Source of the DNA: CAYOOT01 sp964405665 | GTDB taxonomy: Bacteria > Bdellovibrionota_C > UBA2361 > SZUA-149 > CAZDWZ01 | Length of the DNA stretch: 25,144 nt | Direction: 5' to 3' | Assembly: GCA_964405665.1 (NCBI GenBank) | Contig: CAYOOT010000039.1 | Location: 1-25,144 of the forward strand | Part shown: in pieces, positions 23,283-25,144 of the stretch | Position numbering within the stretch: position 1 is the stretch's first letter | Layout: each line of letters starts with the position of its first letter | Position numbers and translations under genes: made by a program | The notes under the pieces: generated by a model | Seen by the model: the letters and a program-made list of their open reading frames with translations, nothing else | Database searches by the model: none | What the model was told of the DNA's origin: nothing

Positions 23283-23420
23283 ATGTTACTAACTTTGGCA
23301 GTGTTCTTTTTTATAGTGGGTTTAGTATTAATGATTGCAATTCCTGTATTTAATAAGTTCGGGAAAAAAGAACCGGAAATTGAAAGAAAATGGACAGACC
23401 CTTCCTTCCGAAAAAAATAA
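23283..23420 (+). CDS. Small single-pass membrane protein, 45 residues
   Basis: ATG at 23283-23285 to TAA at 23418-23420. The protein is one hydrophobic helix (LLTLAVFFFIVGLVLMIAIP) followed by a charged C-terminal tail (NKFGKKEPEIERKWTDPSFR). It starts 9 bp after the anti-sigma-like stop and overlaps the next gene by 31 bp, with GAGGG about 13 nt upstream. Position and composition favour a real gene, but it is short and no family is recognised. It might give the soluble anti-sigma-like protein a membrane partner. Confidence 0.55.
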   Translation: MLLTLAVFFFIVGLVLMIAIPVFNKFGKKEPEIERKWTDPSFRKK

Positions 23421-23839
23421 GATTATTTACACAAATATTGTTGCTTTGCTGCTCACTACTTCAAACAGCACAAGCTGAAGAAAACAATAATAAAATTAAG
23501 AAACCCTCAAGTAAAAAAATAGTCACCTCCCCACCTTCTGTAATCACCGGCACTTTCCCAGGCATTATAAATTTTATCGACGAGAAACAACGATATTTTA
23601 GGGCAACTCCCACAATTGCGGGCATGGAAAAAATATTTTATGTTGATGAGAAAACAATTTTTAAAATAAAATGGAAAAAAATAAGCATCAAGGAGCTTGC
23701 TGTTGATGATCCGATTAAAGTTATTTACTTCAGACAAGGACAAACTTTACTGGCCAATATTGTCTCCTTGGAAAAAGACTTGGTTTTAAAGCCAAGAACC
23801 AAGGATCATTTTCCGGAAAATAAAAACAAGAAATTATAG
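23390..23839 (+). CDS. Secreted protein of unknown function
   Basis: A 149-residue protein with a signal peptide (basic start PKKIR, core ILLLCCSLL, cleavage after AQA). The mature part begins with a Lys/Ser/Asn-rich spacer, then a beta-rich domain (about 50-130: VITGTFPGIINFIDEKQRYF and the motif FYVDEKTIFKIKWKKISIKEL) and a basic tail. The segment DDPIKVIYFRQGQTLLANIV resembles the small periplasmic barrel domains (DUF5666-like) that hold a single OB or SH3-like fold, but this is only a visual impression. The start overlaps the small membrane-protein gene by 31 bp, suggesting co-expression with the anti-sigma-like gene. It converges on the M48 gene with 14 bp between the ends. Confidence 0.75.
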   Translation: MDRPFLPKKIRLFTQILLLCCSLLQTAQAEENNNKIKKPSSKKIVTSPPSVITGTFPGIINFIDEKQRYFRATPTIAGMEKIFYVDEKTIFKIKWKKISIKELAVDDPIKVIYFRQGQTLLANIVSLEKDLVLKPRTKDHFPENKNKKL

Positions 23840-23853
23840 TATTTTAGAAAATA

Positions 23854-24966
23854 TTAATCTGAGTTCTTCTTAAACAACTCTTTTTGCACATATCCTCGAT
23901 CGGGTTTACTAATCTCCAACCAATCGGCTCCTTCATTCGTTACTTCCAATAATGCTCCCTTAGAGAATTCCCCTAATTTTAGACTTTTTAAATCCGGCCT
24001 TTGAAAAAGAACCGCTTTTGTTGCCTCCAATTGCCAGATATTATTAAAAGCAAAATCACTGTCATCTCTCTGCTTTAAAAAATTCTGTTTCGCCTCAAAT
24101 GTAATTGCTGTTCTTTTCTGGGATTGATCATTTTGAGTAACATAAGGAACAGCTTTTTCAATACCGGAAGAATCATTATATTTTTTTAATGCAAGAGGAA
24201 GAACTTCTTTTAACTTGCCTAAGCGATCCTTGGCCGGAGGATGTGTTGAAAAAAAAGCGATGGATGCCGTAAAATTCGGATCATTTTCCGCCCTCGTCCA
24301 AAAATCTATTGCCGCTTGGGGATCATATTTGGCCTGAGCCATCAAGAGTAATCCAATACGATCGGCTTCTAATTCATTGTCTCTGGAATAGGGATAAAGC
24401 AAAAAACCGCTGGCCAACTCTTGGGTCGCTCCGGCAGTGATTCTACCCAAACTATCCCCGATTGTCGGATTACCGGCAACGGTAGAGACGGCAATTCCTG
24501 CGGCCAAAGAACCAAGTCCAATAAAGAGCTTTCTGATTTCTTCATTGGGATCGGGATCGGTATGTCCTGCCAGTACATGGGAAATTTCATGGGCCAGTAT
24601 TGCCGCAAGTTCCGCTTCACTTTTGGTACTATCTAACAAACCTGTCCAAATAAATACATGATTACCTCGTGTTGCTGCGGCATTTTTAAATTGTGGATCT
24701 CTAAAAATGTAAACGTGCCAAGGATCAGCTCCAGCTCCTGCAGCCTTCGTTAATCTATCAACAACGCTATAAACTTCAGTTGCTCGAGGGTGATTATAAT
24801 CAAGTGGATATTTTTCCGTAAGTGCTGTGAGAATTTGGTGTCCATACTGTTCATCCGTGATGCTCGATCTTTTTGCTGGCGGCACAATTCCAATAGGAAT
24901 TGGTTTACGAGAAGCGGCACAGGATAAGTTTAATAAAAATATTAAACAAAAATAAAAAGGTTTCAT
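23854..24966 (-). CDS. M48-family metallopeptidase with C-terminal SH3-like domain
   Basis: A 370-residue exported protease. The N-terminal segment FYFCLIFLLNLSC resembles a lipoprotein signal with Cys16, although Asn at -3 is unusual. The M48 domain spans about 40-260. The zinc site is HEISH (126-130) with the third ligand in the DNELEADRIG segment (196-205), and STHPPAKDRL is the conserved C-terminal marker. The N-terminal part resembles BepA/LoiP-type periplasmic M48 proteases, which process or degrade outer-membrane proteins. Residues about 315-365 (LKLGEFSKGALLEVTNEGAD and WLEISKPDRGYV) look like a bacterial SH3 domain, which may bind peptidoglycan. No partner gene is seen, and the gene stands alone on the minus strand at the right end. 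Confidence 0.9.
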   Translation of the reverse strand: MKPFYFCLIFLLNLSCAASRKPIPIGIVPPAKRSSITDEQYGHQILTALTEKYPLDYNHPRATEVYSVVDRLTKAAGAGADPWHVYIFRDPQFKNAAATRGNHVFIWTGLLDSTKSEAELAAILAHEISHVLAGHTDPDPNEEIRKLFIGLGSLAAGIAVSTVAGNPTIGDSLGRITAGATQELASGFLLYPYSRDNELEADRIGLLLMAQAKYDPQAAIDFWTRAENDPNFTASIAFFSTHPPAKDRLGKLKEVLPLALKKYNDSSGIEKAVPYVTQNDQSQKRTAITFEAKQNFLKQRDDSDFAFNNIWQLEATKAVLFQRPDLKSLKLGEFSKGALLEVTNEGADWLEISKPDRGYVQKELFKKNSD

Positions 24967-25027
24967 AGGAAAGGGATCATAGCATTTGTGGGGGGTTAAT
25001 GGAATATTGTGTTGTGGGGGCGCCTGT

Positions 25028-25087
25028 TCTCAGTCTTTGTCTCGGCCTTCATCTCAGCCTCTGTCTTGGTCATGGCCTTGGTCGATA
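25028..25087. repeat. Five degenerate 12-bp tandem repeats
   Basis: Consecutive 12-mers follow TCTCAGTCTTTG, TCTCGGCCTTCA, TCTCAGCCTCTG, TCTTGGTCATGG and CCTTGGTCGATA. The unit itself looks like two related hexamers. This is non-coding sequence upstream of the M48 gene and much more GC-rich than the surroundings. Confidence 0.7.
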
Positions 25088-25090
25088 GTG

Positions 25091-25143
25091 GTATCTCCCT
25101 GACATAGGTTTACATCAAGTAAACAATTTAATCAGGGAGATAC
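25091..25143. repeat. Nested perfect palindrome at the right edge
   Basis: The outer arms GTATCTCCCTGA (25091-25102) and TCAGGGAGATAC (25132-25143) are perfect 12-bp reverse complements. They enclose a second pair, GTTTAC (25108-25113) and GTAAAC (25119-25124), around ATCAA. It could be a terminator, a regulator-binding palindrome or the end of a repeat element cut off by the window. Confidence 0.75.
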
Positions 25144-25144
25144 A

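Overview
The window is AT-rich, gene-dense bacterial chromosome with no rRNA, tRNA, CRISPR array or transposase gene visible. The organism is probably an uncultured diderm. Supporting points are two lipoproteins, an inner-membrane SppA, an FtsE-FtsX-EnvC-CtpA cell-division block of the kind common in delta-proteobacteria-like lineages, and core export-apparatus genes of a non-flagellar type III secretion system (T3SS). An uncultured deltaproteobacterial or Bdellovibrionota-like lineage is a reasonable guess. It rests on gene order and general resemblance, not on a phylogenetic marker.

Layout. From 54 to 21052 every gene is on the minus strand, so transcription runs right to left. The right-hand part (11920-21052) is a T3SS block. 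In order of transcription it holds a FliK/SctP-like protein, a candidate inner-rod protein SctI, a coiled-coil SctO/FliJ-like protein, SctR, SctS, SctT, SctU, a large soluble sensor kinase, a small FlhB-C-terminal-domain protein and a tail-anchored FHA protein. The stops and starts of sctO/sctR and of sctT/sctU share one base, and sctS/sctT abut, which argues for one operon.

The next minus-strand group is metabolic: valS (archaeal/rickettsial-like type) overlapping nadC, which overlaps a cysteine-rich lipoprotein gene. After a repeat-bearing gap come thiL, larB, a secreted two-cysteine protein, and then ftsE, ftsX, envC, ctpA and tlyA, tightly packed and partly overlapping. FtsEX with a catalytically degenerate EnvC would control septal peptidoglycan splitting, and CtpA is a periplasmic processing protease.

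From 21219 to 23839 the plus strand carries sppA, an OmpR-type response regulator, a zinc-binding anti-sigma-like protein, a 45-residue membrane protein and a secreted protein. A minus-strand M48 metalloprotease with a C-terminal SH3-like domain converges on this group. The right edge holds degenerate 12-bp tandem repeats and a nested palindrome.

The most notable observation is that the export switch protein SctU/FlhB appears to be encoded in two separate genes. The membrane half (16152-16958) stops where the autocleavage motif NPTH should begin. The missing cytoplasmic domain is a free-standing 83-residue gene (13034-13285) whose start methionine falls at the cleavage asparagine. A 914-residue sensor kinase gene lies between the halves. 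The basal body, ATPase, SctV and C-ring genes of the T3SS are not in this window.
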